A DNA stretch of 49,387 bases from Parafrankia sp. EUN1f (GTDB lineage Bacteria > Actinomycetota > Actinomycetes > Frankiales > Frankiaceae). Below, one piece after another: positions 10,517 to 19,297 of this stretch (the stretch's first letter is position 1; every line of letters starts with the position of its first letter). The stretch is taken from NCBI RefSeq assembly GCF_000177675.1, contig NZ_ADGX01000057.1, forward strand, positions 1-49,387. The letters are read 5' to 3'. A program made the position numbers and the translations under genes. The notes under the pieces were generated by a model. The model searched no databases and was not told the DNA's origin. It was given only the letters and a program-made list of their open reading frames with translations.

Positions 10517-13033
10517 GGGCGTGCCAGGTCTGCGGGTCCTACCCGGAACCCGAACATGTCGGACACCGTTGGCCTGCTTTCGGAGGGTTGTCCGCGACGC
10601 CGGCGAGGCGTCGCCGATGGTGACAGCGGACAGGTAGGTGCGGCGGCCCTCGAGAACCACCGGTTCGCCGACGACCTCGAAGACCCCCCGCAGGCGGATG
10701 TCGTCGGATGAGCCACCCACGAGAACCTGGATGTGCCCGGGCTCCAGGAGGAAGCGCCCGTCGAGGCCGACGTAGCCGAGCTGGCTCATGGCCACGGTGA
10801 ACTCGACAGTCGACGACGCCCCGGGTGCGAGGCCGATCCGGGTGAACCCGACCAGCTCCTGGGCGGGCCGGGTGACACCGGTGGCCTGGTCGGCCAGGTA
10901 AAGCTGGACGACTTCGTCGCCGGCGCGTTCGCCGGAGTTCCGCACCGTCAGCCGGACGGACACCGCCGCGTCGACGTCGACCTGGGACGGGCTGATCGCG
11001 AGATCGGTGTAGTCGAACGTGGTGTAGCTCAGACCGTGACCGAACGGGAACAGCGGGGTCGACGGCATGTCCAGGTAGCCCTGATGCATGTCGTGTCCGG
11101 TCCGCCGGAAGCCGGAGCCGGTGGGCTGGCCGACGTGGATCGGAACCTGCCCGGAGTGGCGGGGAAGCGAGATCGGGAGCCTGCCGCCGGGGTTCGCGGT
11201 ACCGAAGAGAACCTCGGCGATGGCCGCGGCCGCATGCTGCCCGCCGTAGTAGCCGTACAGCAGCGCCGGCAGGGCATCGGCGATCGCGTTCAGTGCCAGC
11301 GGCCGGCCCGTCTGGACGACGCCCACGCACGGGGTGCCGGTTGCCGCCACCGCCTGGACGAGCGCGACCTGGTTCGCCGGAAGATCGATGTTGGCGGTGT
11401 CGCTGCCCTCGCCTTCGGTGATGTTGGCTGTGAACCAGCCGCCCCGGCCGCCCAGGGCGAGGATCACCACGTCGGCGTCCTGCGCCGCCGCCACCGCCGC
11501 GGGGATGTCGGCGGGTTCCCCGTCGAGCACACCGCACCCGGCGGCCACCGCCACCTGGGCGTCGGGGACGGCCGCGCGGACCGCTTCGGCGATGGACTGC
11601 GCGCCGTACATCTCGCGCAGGTAGTCGTCGATCGTCTTTCCCAGCGGGCCGGAAAGTTCCTCGATCATCAGCCGGACGGCATCCTCCGAGACCGCTCCGG
11701 CCATCTGCTCGGTTCCGGGAATGGTGGCCCGTTCTCCCCGGAACCGGGCGGCGAACATCTGCAACGCGCCCGGGTAGGTGTAGGCGGGGAAGGCGACCGC
11801 GACGCTGTCGGCGTGCGGGCCGATGACCGCGATGCGCCGCAGGCCGCGGGACAGCGGCAGCAGCCCGTCGTTCTTGAGCAGAGTGACGGACTGCTCGGCG
11901 AGACGACGCGAGAGCTCGACGCCGTCCCGGGCCGTCGCGTTGATGACCACCGGGTCCTCGGGGACGTAGGGCTGGTCGAACAGGCCCAGGGCGAACTTGT
12001 CCCGCAGTACCCGCCAGCAGGCCTGATCCAGCTGCCCGATGGGAACGTCGCCGTCGCGGACCGCCCGGGCGAGCACGGGGCCGTAGCCTTCGGCGATCGG
12101 CAGCTCGACGTCGATGCCGGCCGCCAGTGCCAGCGTGCCGGCCTCCGCGGCGTCGCGGGCGACACGGAGCCGCCGGTGCAGGTGGCCGATGGTGTCGTAG
12201 TCGGAGACGACGGTGCCGGCGAAGCCGAGACGGCCGCGCAGCAGCCTGGTGAGGACCTCGTGGCTCGCACCGGCCGGGACGCCGTCGACGGTGCTGTAGG
12301 AGTTCATCACCGCCGCGAGCCCGGCGAGCTTGATGGCGGCCTCGAACGGGCGGGCGTACACCTCGTAGAGCTCGCGCGCCCCGACGGTGGTCGCGGCCAT
12401 GTTCTGGCCGGCCTCGGTGGCGCCGTAGCCGAGGAAGTGCTTGCCGGTCGCGATGGCGCCCTCGCGCAGGTCGCCGCCCTGCAGGCCGCGGGTGAACGCG
12501 ACACTCATCGCCGAGACCAGATACGGGTCCTCGCCGTAGGTCTCGTGCACCCGCCCCCAGCGCGCGTCCCGTGCCACGTCCATCACCGGGGAGAGCACGA
12601 ACGGGTGGCCGATCGCCCGGACCTGCCGGCGCAGGACGTCGGCCATCTCCTCGACCCCGTCCGGGTTCCAGGTCGCGGCCAGCCCGATCGCGGTCGGGAA
12701 CGTGGAGAAGCCGGGCGACACCACCCCGTTCAACGCCTCGACGTGGAAGATCGCGGGAATGCCGAGCCGGGTGCGGGTGACCAGGAACCGCTGGATCTCG
12801 TTGACCGCCCTCGCCACCTGGTCGGGCGTCTTGTGACCCAGCATGCCCAGCGCGGCGACGTGCCCGATTCCCAGCCCGAGCTGACGATCCGCCTCGTCAG
12901 GCAGCAGACCGCCGACACCGAGCAGACCGACGGGCATGATCCCGGTGACCTGCTGTGCCTTCTCCTCGACGGTCAGCTTCCGCAGGAGTTCGGTCGCGCG
13001 CGTCTCCGGACTCGAGGTGGTGTTCAGCGGCAT
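8192..13033 (-). CDS. Continuous ORF: GH3 glycosidase followed in frame by MFS transporter and LivF-type ABC ATPase
   Basis: 1613 codons with no stop. Residues 1-820 are a GH3 enzyme: nucleophile Asp 278 in VVSDYD, KHFLGYG, DARWGRVHETYGEDP, TEGEGSD for the acid/base loop and a fibronectin III-like end. Residues 890-1330 are an MFS permease (about 12 helices, with the loop motif GYLADHLRRSR). Residues 1365-1613 are a LivF-type ATPase (GTNGAGKST, LSGGQQQM, LLIDELSLGLAP). Start ATG 13033 has GGGAG 8 nt upstream and overlaps the GH2 stop by 10 bp. I doubt this is one protein: third-position GC falls in this frame just before the Met at 10516, while another frame keeps high GC3 and ends with a TGA overlapping that ATG. 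A lost stop or 1-nt error near 10560-10620 is possible. Confidence 0.7.
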   Translation of the reverse strand: MPLNTTSSPETRATELLRKLTVEEKAQQVTGIMPVGLLGVGGLLPDEADRQLGLGIGHVAALGMLGHKTPDQVARAVNEIQRFLVTRTRLGIPAIFHVEALNGVVSPGFSTFPTAIGLAATWNPDGVEEMADVLRRQVRAIGHPFVLSPVMDVARDARWGRVHETYGEDPYLVSAMSVAFTRGLQGGDLREGAIATGKHFLGYGATEAGQNMAATTVGARELYEVYARPFEAAIKLAGLAAVMNSYSTVDGVPAGASHEVLTRLLRGRLGFAGTVVSDYDTIGHLHRRLRVARDAAEAGTLALAAGIDVELPIAEGYGPVLARAVRDGDVPIGQLDQACWRVLRDKFALGLFDQPYVPEDPVVINATARDGVELSRRLAEQSVTLLKNDGLLPLSRGLRRIAVIGPHADSVAVAFPAYTYPGALQMFAARFRGERATIPGTEQMAGAVSEDAVRLMIEELSGPLGKTIDDYLREMYGAQSIAEAVRAAVPDAQVAVAAGCGVLDGEPADIPAAVAAAQDADVVILALGGRGGWFTANITEGEGSDTANIDLPANQVALVQAVAATGTPCVGVVQTGRPLALNAIADALPALLYGYYGGQHAAAAIAEVLFGTANPGGRLPISLPRHSGQVPIHVGQPTGSGFRRTGHDMHQGYLDMPSTPLFPFGHGLSYTTFDYTDLAISPSQVDVDAAVSVRLTVRNSGERAGDEVVQLYLADQATGVTRPAQELVGFTRIGLAPGASSTVEFTVAMSQLGYVGLDGRFLLEPGHIQVLVGGSSDDIRLRGVFEVVGEPVVLEGRRTYLSAVTIGDASPASRTTLRKQANGVRHVRVPGRTRRPGTPMSTPDVSTTPDTPEVANPDTPEVANPDTPEVANPDTPEVVASAPETTTSVAGLAAGLIDAEADRRARQAQDSRDVLFADELLPGVGGEALSLREGLAAGGSLTFLILVLLNALDELESAALSVLAPDIRDSFGLSDGAIVFISAAAGAFLVLGALPMGYLADHLRRSRVIGWAGVAFSAMVLASGLAANAFLFFLARFGVGIAKSSNNTVHGSLIADAYPIGVRGRLSASVYGAARVAGALSPLIVAGIATLAGGDEGWRWPFLILGLPALVVAIIAFRLPEPARGQQEMKSVLGEVVEDAEPMPISIEAAFARLMRIRTVRTAVIAFSALGFSLFTTSVLANLRADDHYGMSTFQRGLMGSLGGAALVVALPIVAPRYDRLYHRDPQRAVKLLGLCVLPGAVLLPIQWLMPNWIAFMVLSIPGAVFASVAFAMVGPVVQSVTPYRLRGLGMALAAVYMFFVGATGGAILSGLISNAYDPRVAVLVIGIPATLVGGLMMIRGASFVKSDLSMVVADLREELAERDRQKADPENIPVLHVNNIDFSYGNVQVLFDVAFEVSRGETLALLGTNGAGKSTILKVVCGLGTPSRGVVRLGGRTITYVSPEQRGKYGVHLLPGGKGVFADMTIRENLEMAAFRMRRDRAGRDRRFAYVLELFPDLAGRQSQLAGSLSGGQQQMLALAMVLLHDPEVLLIDELSLGLAPAVVQDLLAILERLKADGLTIVVVEQSLNIALAIADRAVFLEKGQVRFTGPTRELAERDDLARAVFLGREGG
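10401..10496 (-). repeat. Four 24-bp tandem repeats encoding PDTPEVAN
   Basis: Units at 10401-10424, 10425-10448, 10449-10472 and 10473-10496 differ at only a few positions. Units 1 and 3 carry TAT where 2 and 4 carry TGT, so the array looks like a duplicated 48-bp pair. All are in frame and encode an acidic, proline-rich N-terminal tail of the MFS-LivF protein. Confidence 0.9.
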
Positions 13034-15615
13034 GGATGGCTCCCTGCCGCGCTGTGATCGGGGCGACCCGAGGGTGTGCCGGTCATCGGGAGTTCCTCGC
13101 TCTGGCCCGCCGGTGCCGCCTCAACGTGGACGTCCACGGGTGGGCAGCCGTCGGCGGTGACGGTCACTGTGATCACGCCCGCTGCGCTGGGACGAATGAC
13201 GGCGAGCACCCGCCCGTCGAAAGTCGTCCGCACTGTGTCGAAGAAGTTCTCCTCCGACCGCGGGTCCGCGCTGCCGAATCCCTGCAGCATTCCCGGCCCG
13301 GCCAGCTCGATGGCGACCTGACGATCGGCGGTGTTGTACAGATTGCCGTCGGCGTCGACCAGCGTGACGGACACGAAGGCCAGATCACGGTCGTCGGCCG
13401 TGATCCGGCTCCGGTCGGCCTTGACGTCGAGCCGGACGTCGCCGGCGGCGGAGCGCAGGCAGGTTCGGCCGGTCTCGATGCCGTCGGTGTAGGCGACGGC
13501 GGTGAGCTCGCCAGGCTTGTAGACGGTGTCGAAGGAGGCGGTGAACCGGTTCTTCTCCCCGGCCGGAGCCCTGCCGACCGAACGCCCGTTGACGAGAAGC
13601 TCGATCTCATCCGCGGCGGAATAGACGTCGATACGGACCGGCTTTTGTTCGTGACCGTTCCAGCTCCAGCTGGAGACCGAGTCGCTCCACGACCACCAGG
13701 TCGCCAGCCGGACCGGCTCGCCGTGCCGCTCGGGGCGATGGACGGCGATGTAGGGCTCGGTTCGCAGCCCGAAGACGATCTCCCGATAGTACGAGGCCGG
13801 GCGTCGATGGCCGGTGATGTCGATGTCACCGCACCAGGCCGTGAGCCACGGAAAAGGACCCTGGTGACCCGGTGCGCCACCGGCCGGCGGCGTGGGATCG
13901 CTCTGGTACTCGACCCTGCCGATCCCGGGCTCGCCCAGATAGTCCCAGCCGGTCCAGGTGAAGTCCCCGATGACGTGGCTGTTGTCCCGCACCATCCGCC
14001 AGTTGCGGTCGATGTCCGAGGGGTACGTCTCGGTCCCGACGATCACCCGGTTGGGGAACAGCGTCCGGTCGAGCTCGTACCGGGATTCGAGGTAGTTGTA
14101 GCCGGCGACATCCAGGTAGGCCATGGACTCCGCGGTCCGGTTCGTCACGAGCTCCGAGGTCATCAACGTCGGCATGAACTCGCGAAAGCGGGTCATGAGG
14201 TCGTTGACGTCGCCCGACCCGCCGCCGTCCGGGGTGCTGGCCGAGCCGGCGTCTTTCGTGCCGCCCTCGGCGGATTCGGTCCTCCCTGCGGCCATGGCCG
14301 AGAAAAGCTCCGGTCCCGCGGCGAGCAGGCCGTTCACGGCGTTCGTGACAAGCCGGGTGCCGTCGAGTTCACGAACCTTCTCGGCGAGCCGGCGGCCGAG
14401 CACCGCCCCGGCGGCGGTGCCCACCTCCGGAATCTCGTTTCCTATGGAGTAGAGGACCACGCTGGGATGGTTGCGATCCTTGATGACCATCGAACGCAGG
14501 TCCGACTCCCACGAGCCGGCGAAATCACCGGCATAGTCCTGAGCGGACTTCGAACGGGTCCAGACATCACTCAGCTCGTCCATCACGAGCATGCCGAGTT
14601 CGTCGCAGGCCTCGAGCAGCGCCCTGCTGATCGGGTTGTGCGCGCTGCGGATCGCGTTGAACCCGGCCTGTCTGAGGATTTCCACCCGGCGCCACTCGGC
14701 CCGGTCGATGGTGGCCGCCCCGAGCACCCCGCTGTCGTGGTGCACACAGGCGCCGCGCAGCTCCACGGTCTCACCGTTGATCCGGAGGCCGCGCCGCGGG
14801 TCGACGGTCAGCGAACGGATGCCGAAGCGCGTCGTCCGACCGTCGAGCCGCTCGCCGTCGGCGGTGACGGAGGTCCGGCAGGTGTAGAGGTCGGGGTGCT
14901 CGACACCCCACAGGCGGGGCTCGGCGACGAGCAGTCGCTGACGCAGGACGGCTGCGTCACCGGGGAACACGGTGACCGGTGTGACGTCCCTGGCGACGAT
15001 CGCGCCGCCGGCGTCCACGATCTCGTTGGAGACCTCAACGGTCCGTGTCACCGGCGACTCGTTCTGGATCTCGGTCGCCACGGCGACGACCGCCTGATCG
15101 CTCTCGATGACGGGGGTCGTGATCCGTACACCGTCCAGTGTCAGGTGAACCAGCCCGGAAACGATGATGCTTGTACCGCGGTAGATACCGCCGCCGGTGT
15201 ACCACCGGCTGTCGTCCTGGCTTTGGGCCTCCACCCGAACCTCGTTGTCCGTGCCGTAGCGCAGCAGGTGGTCGGCGCGAATCCAGAATGTCGAGTAGCC
15301 GCTGGCGCACTGCCCGGCCAGATCGCCGTTTATATAGACACGGCCATGGCGGTAGACGCCTTCGAACTCGAAGGTGACCCGGCGCTCCCGGTACTCCTCC
15401 GGAACGAAGAAGGCCTTCTTGTACTCATAGCCGTCCGCCGGGAAGTAGCCCCGGTGACCTGCTTCCGGATCGGTGCCACTCCGCTTGCGGCGGATCATCG
15501 CGTCGTGCGGCAACCGCACCGGTTCCCAACCCTCGTTCGCCCTGCCGAGCAGGGCCTGGAAGGCGTCGGGTTTCCGGCGGTACGACCAGCCGTCGTTGAA
15601 CGATGTACGGATCAA
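13024..15615 (-). CDS. Glycoside hydrolase family 2 (beta-galactosidase type)
   Basis: 863 aa from TTG 15615, chosen because AGGAGA lies at ideal spacing and the protein then begins with the conserved SFNDGWSYRR strand; the frame is open further upstream, but that stretch lies in the promoter region. Order: sugar-binding jelly roll (1-190, with GVYRHGRVYING), immunoglobulin-like domain, TIM barrel, then DUF4982-like and Ig-like C-terminal domains. The acid/base Glu is in YSIGNEIPE and the nucleophile Glu is in VIVGTETYPS. A low-complexity insert (EGGTKDAGSASTPDGGGSG) interrupts the barrel. There is no signal peptide. It is first in the glycoside operon, divergent from the LacI-type regulator, and overlaps the next gene by 10 bp. 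The sugar removed could be galactose, glucuronate or another; I cannot decide. Confidence 0.88.
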   Translation of the reverse strand: MIRTSFNDGWSYRRKPDAFQALLGRANEGWEPVRLPHDAMIRRKRSGTDPEAGHRGYFPADGYEYKKAFFVPEEYRERRVTFEFEGVYRHGRVYINGDLAGQCASGYSTFWIRADHLLRYGTDNEVRVEAQSQDDSRWYTGGGIYRGTSIIVSGLVHLTLDGVRITTPVIESDQAVVAVATEIQNESPVTRTVEVSNEIVDAGGAIVARDVTPVTVFPGDAAVLRQRLLVAEPRLWGVEHPDLYTCRTSVTADGERLDGRTTRFGIRSLTVDPRRGLRINGETVELRGACVHHDSGVLGAATIDRAEWRRVEILRQAGFNAIRSAHNPISRALLEACDELGMLVMDELSDVWTRSKSAQDYAGDFAGSWESDLRSMVIKDRNHPSVVLYSIGNEIPEVGTAAGAVLGRRLAEKVRELDGTRLVTNAVNGLLAAGPELFSAMAAGRTESAEGGTKDAGSASTPDGGGSGDVNDLMTRFREFMPTLMTSELVTNRTAESMAYLDVAGYNYLESRYELDRTLFPNRVIVGTETYPSDIDRNWRMVRDNSHVIGDFTWTGWDYLGEPGIGRVEYQSDPTPPAGGAPGHQGPFPWLTAWCGDIDITGHRRPASYYREIVFGLRTEPYIAVHRPERHGEPVRLATWWSWSDSVSSWSWNGHEQKPVRIDVYSAADEIELLVNGRSVGRAPAGEKNRFTASFDTVYKPGELTAVAYTDGIETGRTCLRSAAGDVRLDVKADRSRITADDRDLAFVSVTLVDADGNLYNTADRQVAIELAGPGMLQGFGSADPRSEENFFDTVRTTFDGRVLAVIRPSAAGVITVTVTADGCPPVDVHVEAAPAGQSEELPMTGTPSGRPDHSAAGSHPCR

Positions 15616-15746
15616 TCCAGCTCTCCTGGTCAGGTACCAAGCAGGCCGTCGCCAGCGACGGCAGCCGACGGCAGGACGGACCCCGCGGCAGGCCCGCGCG
15701 CCTGGAACCGGGGGTGGGCTCGGCGGCGCGACCTCTTCCGTGGCCG

Positions 15747-15800
15747 ACGCCACTAGCGGGGGCTAGTGGCGTGCGACGTAAGCTAGCATCAGCAACTAGC
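15747..15800. promoter_or_regulatory. Probable LacI-type operators between GH2 and its regulator: four CTAG half-sites
   Basis: A perfect inverted repeat, ACGCCACTAGC-4 nt-GCTAGTGGCGT, spans 15747-15772. A second dyad, GCTAG-9 nt-CTAGC, spans 15782-15800. CTAG is normally scarce in high-GC actinobacteria, yet it occurs here at 15753, 15763, 15783 and 15796. The position between divergent GH2 and LacI genes fits control of both promoters. Binding by the adjacent regulator is inference. Confidence 0.65.
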
Positions 15801-15847
15801 GCGCACAAGTCCGATCTGCCTCGGGCTGAGAGGGAGAGGGCGAGACG

Positions 15848-16846
15848 GTGGCCGTGTCGGAGCCGACCGCCAGCCGGCGGGTGACCGCCCTGGATGTCGC
15901 CCGCGAAGCGGGAGTGTCCCGGGCGACCGTTGGATTCGTCCTGAACAACACCCCGGGCCAGACCATCCCCAAGAGCACCCGCGAACGGGTACTGGGAGCG
16001 GCGGAACGCCTCGGCTACCGGCCCAACAGCGCCGCACGCACGCTCGCCAGCGGCCGCAGCCGCATCATCCTGCTCGTGCTGCCGGACTGGCCGATGGAGT
16101 TCCGGCTGCGCAACTACCTGGACGAAGCCTCCGACGCGCTCGACAAGGCCGGGTACTCACTGGTGACGTACACCCGCCACTCCGACCAGACGGCCCGGCC
16201 GCTGTGGGAGGCACTCAGCCCCGACCTGGTGGTCGGTGCCGCCCCGTTCAGCCCCTCCGACGTCGCGTCCATGGTCGCCTGCGGTGTCCGGAGGATCTAT
16301 CCGCGTCCCGATCGGGCGGAGCCCGTCGACGCGTCCCTGGCGATCAGCGCGGGGCCGGAGCAACAGGTCGACCACCTCCATGAACGCGGCCACCGAAACC
16401 TGGTCTATGCCGCCTTCGCGCAGGCACACAAATCCTCGATGATCACCGCCCGATACCAGGCCGCGGTCGACAGGGCTCGTACCCTCGGCATGGCGGAACC
16501 CGGCCTGGAATGGATCGACTACCGTGACGGCTCCAGCGAAGTGGTCCGCCGATGGCTCGACGCCGGCATCACCGGCGTTGTCGCCTTCAATGACGACGTC
16601 GCCGCCGCGGTGGCCAGCGCGGCGGTTCGCACGGGCCTGCGGATGCCCGCTGATCTCGCGGTGATCGGTCACGATGATGCTCCGATCGCGACGATGTTCG
16701 TACCCGGGCTGTCCACCATTCGGATCGACACGGTCGCCCTCGGGCGCAGGTTCGCCGACTTCGTCCTCCACAAGGTCGAACAGCGACCTGCACCCGTCTC
16801 GCACACCGTGCCAGGGCCTGTTCTCGTCCAACGCGAATCCACCTGA
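15848..16846 (+). CDS. LacI-family transcriptional regulator
   Basis: 332 aa, a standard length. The N-terminal helix-turn-helix reads TALDVAREAGVSRATVGFVL, followed by the hinge region RPNSAARTLASGRS that enters the minor groove. The remainder is a periplasmic-binding-protein-like sensor ending with the typical VLVQREST. Start GTG 15848 follows GGGAGAGGG; a second GTG at 15854 is possible. It is divergent from the glycoside operon and most likely represses it until a released sugar or glycoside is bound. The CTAG-bearing palindromes in the 232-bp intergenic region are its natural candidate operators. Confidence 0.9.
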   Translation: MAVSEPTASRRVTALDVAREAGVSRATVGFVLNNTPGQTIPKSTRERVLGAAERLGYRPNSAARTLASGRSRIILLVLPDWPMEFRLRNYLDEASDALDKAGYSLVTYTRHSDQTARPLWEALSPDLVVGAAPFSPSDVASMVACGVRRIYPRPDRAEPVDASLAISAGPEQQVDHLHERGHRNLVYAAFAQAHKSSMITARYQAAVDRARTLGMAEPGLEWIDYRDGSSEVVRRWLDAGITGVVAFNDDVAAAVASAAVRTGLRMPADLAVIGHDDAPIATMFVPGLSTIRIDTVALGRRFADFVLHKVEQRPAPVSHTVPGPVLVQREST

Positions 16847-17253
16847 ACTGGACCTTTACGTCGCGGAAGGCTCAGGACGGCGACAGTGGGACCGCATCGC
16901 CAACGGTGTTTCCGCGGGTCTGATCAGCCGGCCGGTGCGGGGTGCGCTACCCAGCCGACAACGCCCGACGATGCGGTGGTGGTCGTACCTCTGCCTGTAG
17001 GCCGAACAGCAGGCTGGCGGTTGCCGGTACCCGGGGCGGTCAGGGCGCCGGTGGTAAGCCGGCCGCTGCCGGAGCCGGCAGGTACTCCGGTTGGAGTACG
17101 GCAGCCTGGAAAGGTACTGCGTCATACGTAGCCGGTAGTGCCTGCGGATGGACGATGACGGAGCGGCCCGGTCGGGACAGTATTGCGCGGGGTGCATAGA
17201 CGCCCGGGCACGGCCGTCGACCAGATCAGGATGGGCGGCCGGCCCCGGCTCGG
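16847..17253. other. Intergenic region without a supported gene
   Basis: 407 bp between the LacI-type regulator and the kinase gene. Open frames here have no recognisable protein character. The only structure I see is a small hairpin at 17082-17099 (GTACTCC-4 nt-GGAGTAC). The kinase promoter should lie towards the right end, but no clear -35/-10 pair stands out. Confidence 0.6.
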
Positions 17254-18822
17254 ATGAAGGTAGCGGTGGAGACTGCGCGCGGCGTGTTCGTCCCGGGTGA
17301 ACCCCTGCTTCCGCACGAGCCGACCGTCATCGGCCCGTATGTGCTGATGAGCCGGTTGGGCGTGGGTGGGATGGGTGCCGTCTACTACGCGCGCGACCAG
17401 CGGGGGAGGCCGGTCGCGGTCAAGATGATCAGGTCGGATCGGGCGAGGGACCAGGAGTTCCGCAGGCGATTCCGGTGGGAGGTCGAGGCGGCTCGCAGCG
17501 TCGCCTCGTTCTGCACCGCCGAGGTTCTCGACGCCGACCCGGAGGCGTTCGCGCCGTACCTGGTGACGGAGTTCATCGACGGCGCCCGGCTGGACAACGC
17601 TGTCGCCGACATGGGGCCGCTCGACTCGTCGACTCTTACCGGGCTGGCAGTCGGCGTCGCGACGGCGTTGACCGCGATTCATCATGCCGGGCTGGTCCAC
17701 CGGGATCTCAAACCCAGCAATGTGATCCTCTCGCTGTCCGGCCCGCGGGTCATTGACTTCGGTATCGCCCGTGCTCTGGACAGCGCCGGTGAGCCGACGG
17801 CCTGGGGGTTCGGCTCGGCGGGCTGGATGGCACCCGAGCAGATCAACGGTCAGCCGATCGGGGCGGCGGCTGACGTGTTTGCCTGGGGAATTCTTGTCGC
17901 CTACGCGGGCACCGGGCGGCACCCTTTCGGGGACGGTCCGGATGTCGAGCTTTCCCGCCGGATCACCGCCGCCGAACCGGACCTGACCGGCCTGCCCGGG
18001 CAGGTGAAGGATCTCGTCCGCGATGCGTTGACGAAAGACGCGGCCGGCCGGCCTGATGCCCGGGACCTGCTCCTGCGTCTGGTCGAGCGCCGGCCGGGGG
18101 ACCACTCCACCGATCCGGCTGTCCGCCTGCTCGGGCTCACCGCGGAGCTCGCGCATTCGCCGGACCGGTCCGCGGACCGGTCCGCGCATGTGCGGCGGCG
18201 GCTTCGGGGACGTGGCCGCGTTCTGCTGACCGTAAGTCTGGTGCTGGTCATGGTGGCCCTCACCGCGATCAGGCTGGCGGCGAACCGTGATGACGGGACG
18301 TCGGCTGAGCCGGCCACTCCCGCGGCCACGCCGGTGGAATCCCCGGAGGAATCCCCGGCATCCCCGGCCGGGTCGGTGGCGTCCCCAGCCGTACCGGCGG
18401 ACTCCTCGGCCATGCCGCTTTCCGACCCGCGTACCGCACCGGGCCCCGGCGCCTTCCGGGACGGCCCGTTGTCGTTTGCCGTGGACGGCGTCGAATGCGG
18501 GGTCGAGCAGCTCGGCCTCGGGTTCCTGGCCCGCCACCCGGATGGCCAGTTCTGCCTGGTCGCCATAACGATCCGTAACACCGGTACGTCGCCCCGTGCC
18601 CTGGACAATTCCTACCAGTACGTGTACGACAGCACCGGGGCGCGTCGCACCGCCGACTACCTGTCGCGCTATTACCTGCCCGGCGAGACGATCTGGAACA
18701 CCGCCGAGCCGGGTGCGTCCATTCACGGCAGGATGGTGTTCGATATACCGCGTGACGCCACGCTGCGGCGGCTGGAACTCCATGACAGCCCGACCAGTGG
18801 CGGCGGTTCCATTCCGTTGTAG
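17254..18822 (+). CDS. Membrane Ser/Thr protein kinase (PknB/Hanks type) with extracellular DUF4352-like domain
   Basis: 522 aa. Kinase domain at about 27-290: Gly-loop GVGGMGAVYYA, ATP-binding Lys 57 in VAVKMI, catalytic HRDLKPSN with Asp 151, DFG with Asp 168, and GSAGWMAPEQ. A basic juxtamembrane stretch is followed by one transmembrane helix near 323-343, a Pro/Ala/Ser-rich linker and a C-terminal domain of about 110 residues. That domain (CLVAITIRNTGTSPRALDN, then DIPRDATLRRLELHD) resembles the DUF4352 beta-sandwich, which probably senses an outside signal. The actinobacterial PknB has PASTA repeats there; this one does not. No phosphatase or FHA partner lies beside it. Confidence 0.9.
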   Translation: MKVAVETARGVFVPGEPLLPHEPTVIGPYVLMSRLGVGGMGAVYYARDQRGRPVAVKMIRSDRARDQEFRRRFRWEVEAARSVASFCTAEVLDADPEAFAPYLVTEFIDGARLDNAVADMGPLDSSTLTGLAVGVATALTAIHHAGLVHRDLKPSNVILSLSGPRVIDFGIARALDSAGEPTAWGFGSAGWMAPEQINGQPIGAAADVFAWGILVAYAGTGRHPFGDGPDVELSRRITAAEPDLTGLPGQVKDLVRDALTKDAAGRPDARDLLLRLVERRPGDHSTDPAVRLLGLTAELAHSPDRSADRSAHVRRRLRGRGRVLLTVSLVLVMVALTAIRLAANRDDGTSAEPATPAATPVESPEESPASPAGSVASPAVPADSSAMPLSDPRTAPGPGAFRDGPLSFAVDGVECGVEQLGLGFLARHPDGQFCLVAITIRNTGTSPRALDNSYQYVYDSTGARRTADYLSRYYLPGETIWNTAEPGASIHGRMVFDIPRDATLRRLELHDSPTSGGGSIPL

Positions 18823-19297
18823 TCGGGGCTGTCGCCCGTCCTGAACAACGGTATTACGGCGCTGTCGGCGTGCCCCTGGTGCCAGCGGTTTCACCATTCG
18901 AGAAGACAGGAGCCGTCCATGACCCTTATCGCGGCCCCGTCCCGGACGGCATCCGGAGAATCCGGATTCGGCGCGCGACATGCATTGATCCTGCTGGTGC
19001 TGATGTGGGCATCCCGGCTCCTGGGGCTGGGCGGCCTGCTGTCCGGCAACATTCGGGCCGAGATCGCCATAAATTTTCACACCGGGAGAATGCGGAACAC
19101 CCGGACGGCTCGTCGGGTCTGACCCACGGGCCGCTGGTCGCGCTGGTATCGCGTCGCACGAGGGAGGGTTTCGGCGGGGCCCGTGAGGCGGGGGTCAGGG
19201 GGTGGGGCAGGCCTTCCAGCCCGCCGACGGCGGCGAGGTGCGCTCCGTCCCGTGATCCATTGGTAAGGAGCAATGCACCAAGAGTATGGTCTCTTGT
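18823..19297. other. Intergenic stretch with one weak small ORF
   Basis: 475 bp between the kinase gene and the antitoxin. It contains the possible membrane peptide gene at 18919-19122. The right part (19123-19297) should hold the toxin-antitoxin promoter, but I cannot mark a convincing -10 box or operator. No RNA gene is seen. Confidence 0.5.
18919..19122 (+). CDS. Small putative membrane protein or truncated gene
   Basis: 67 aa. I do not recognise it. The ATG follows AGACAGGAG at good spacing. A single hydrophobic segment, HALILLVLMWASRLLGLGG, sits at about residues 20-40, and the C-terminus is basic. The abrupt end after this helix resembles the first helix of a multi-spanning protein such as a DUF2029 mannosyltransferase, so it could be the 5' remnant of a longer gene. 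It may also be spurious. Confidence 0.3.
   Translation: MTLIAAPSRTASGESGFGARHALILLVLMWASRLLGLGGLLSGNIRAEIAINFHTGRMRNTRTARRV

Noticed and set aside
10733-13057. 774-codon plus-strand ORF opposite the second GH3
   Set aside because: Shadow of the GH3 gene; no recognisable domain and composition follows the complement.
16856-17197. Minus-strand 113-codon ORF between the LacI-type and kinase genes
   Set aside because: Arg/Pro/Ser-rich, no ribosome-binding site, no motif, poor third-position GC.
17122-19080. 652-codon minus-strand ORF opposite the kinase
   Set aside because: Kinase motifs on the plus strand are complete; the reverse frame is Arg/Gly/Pro noise.
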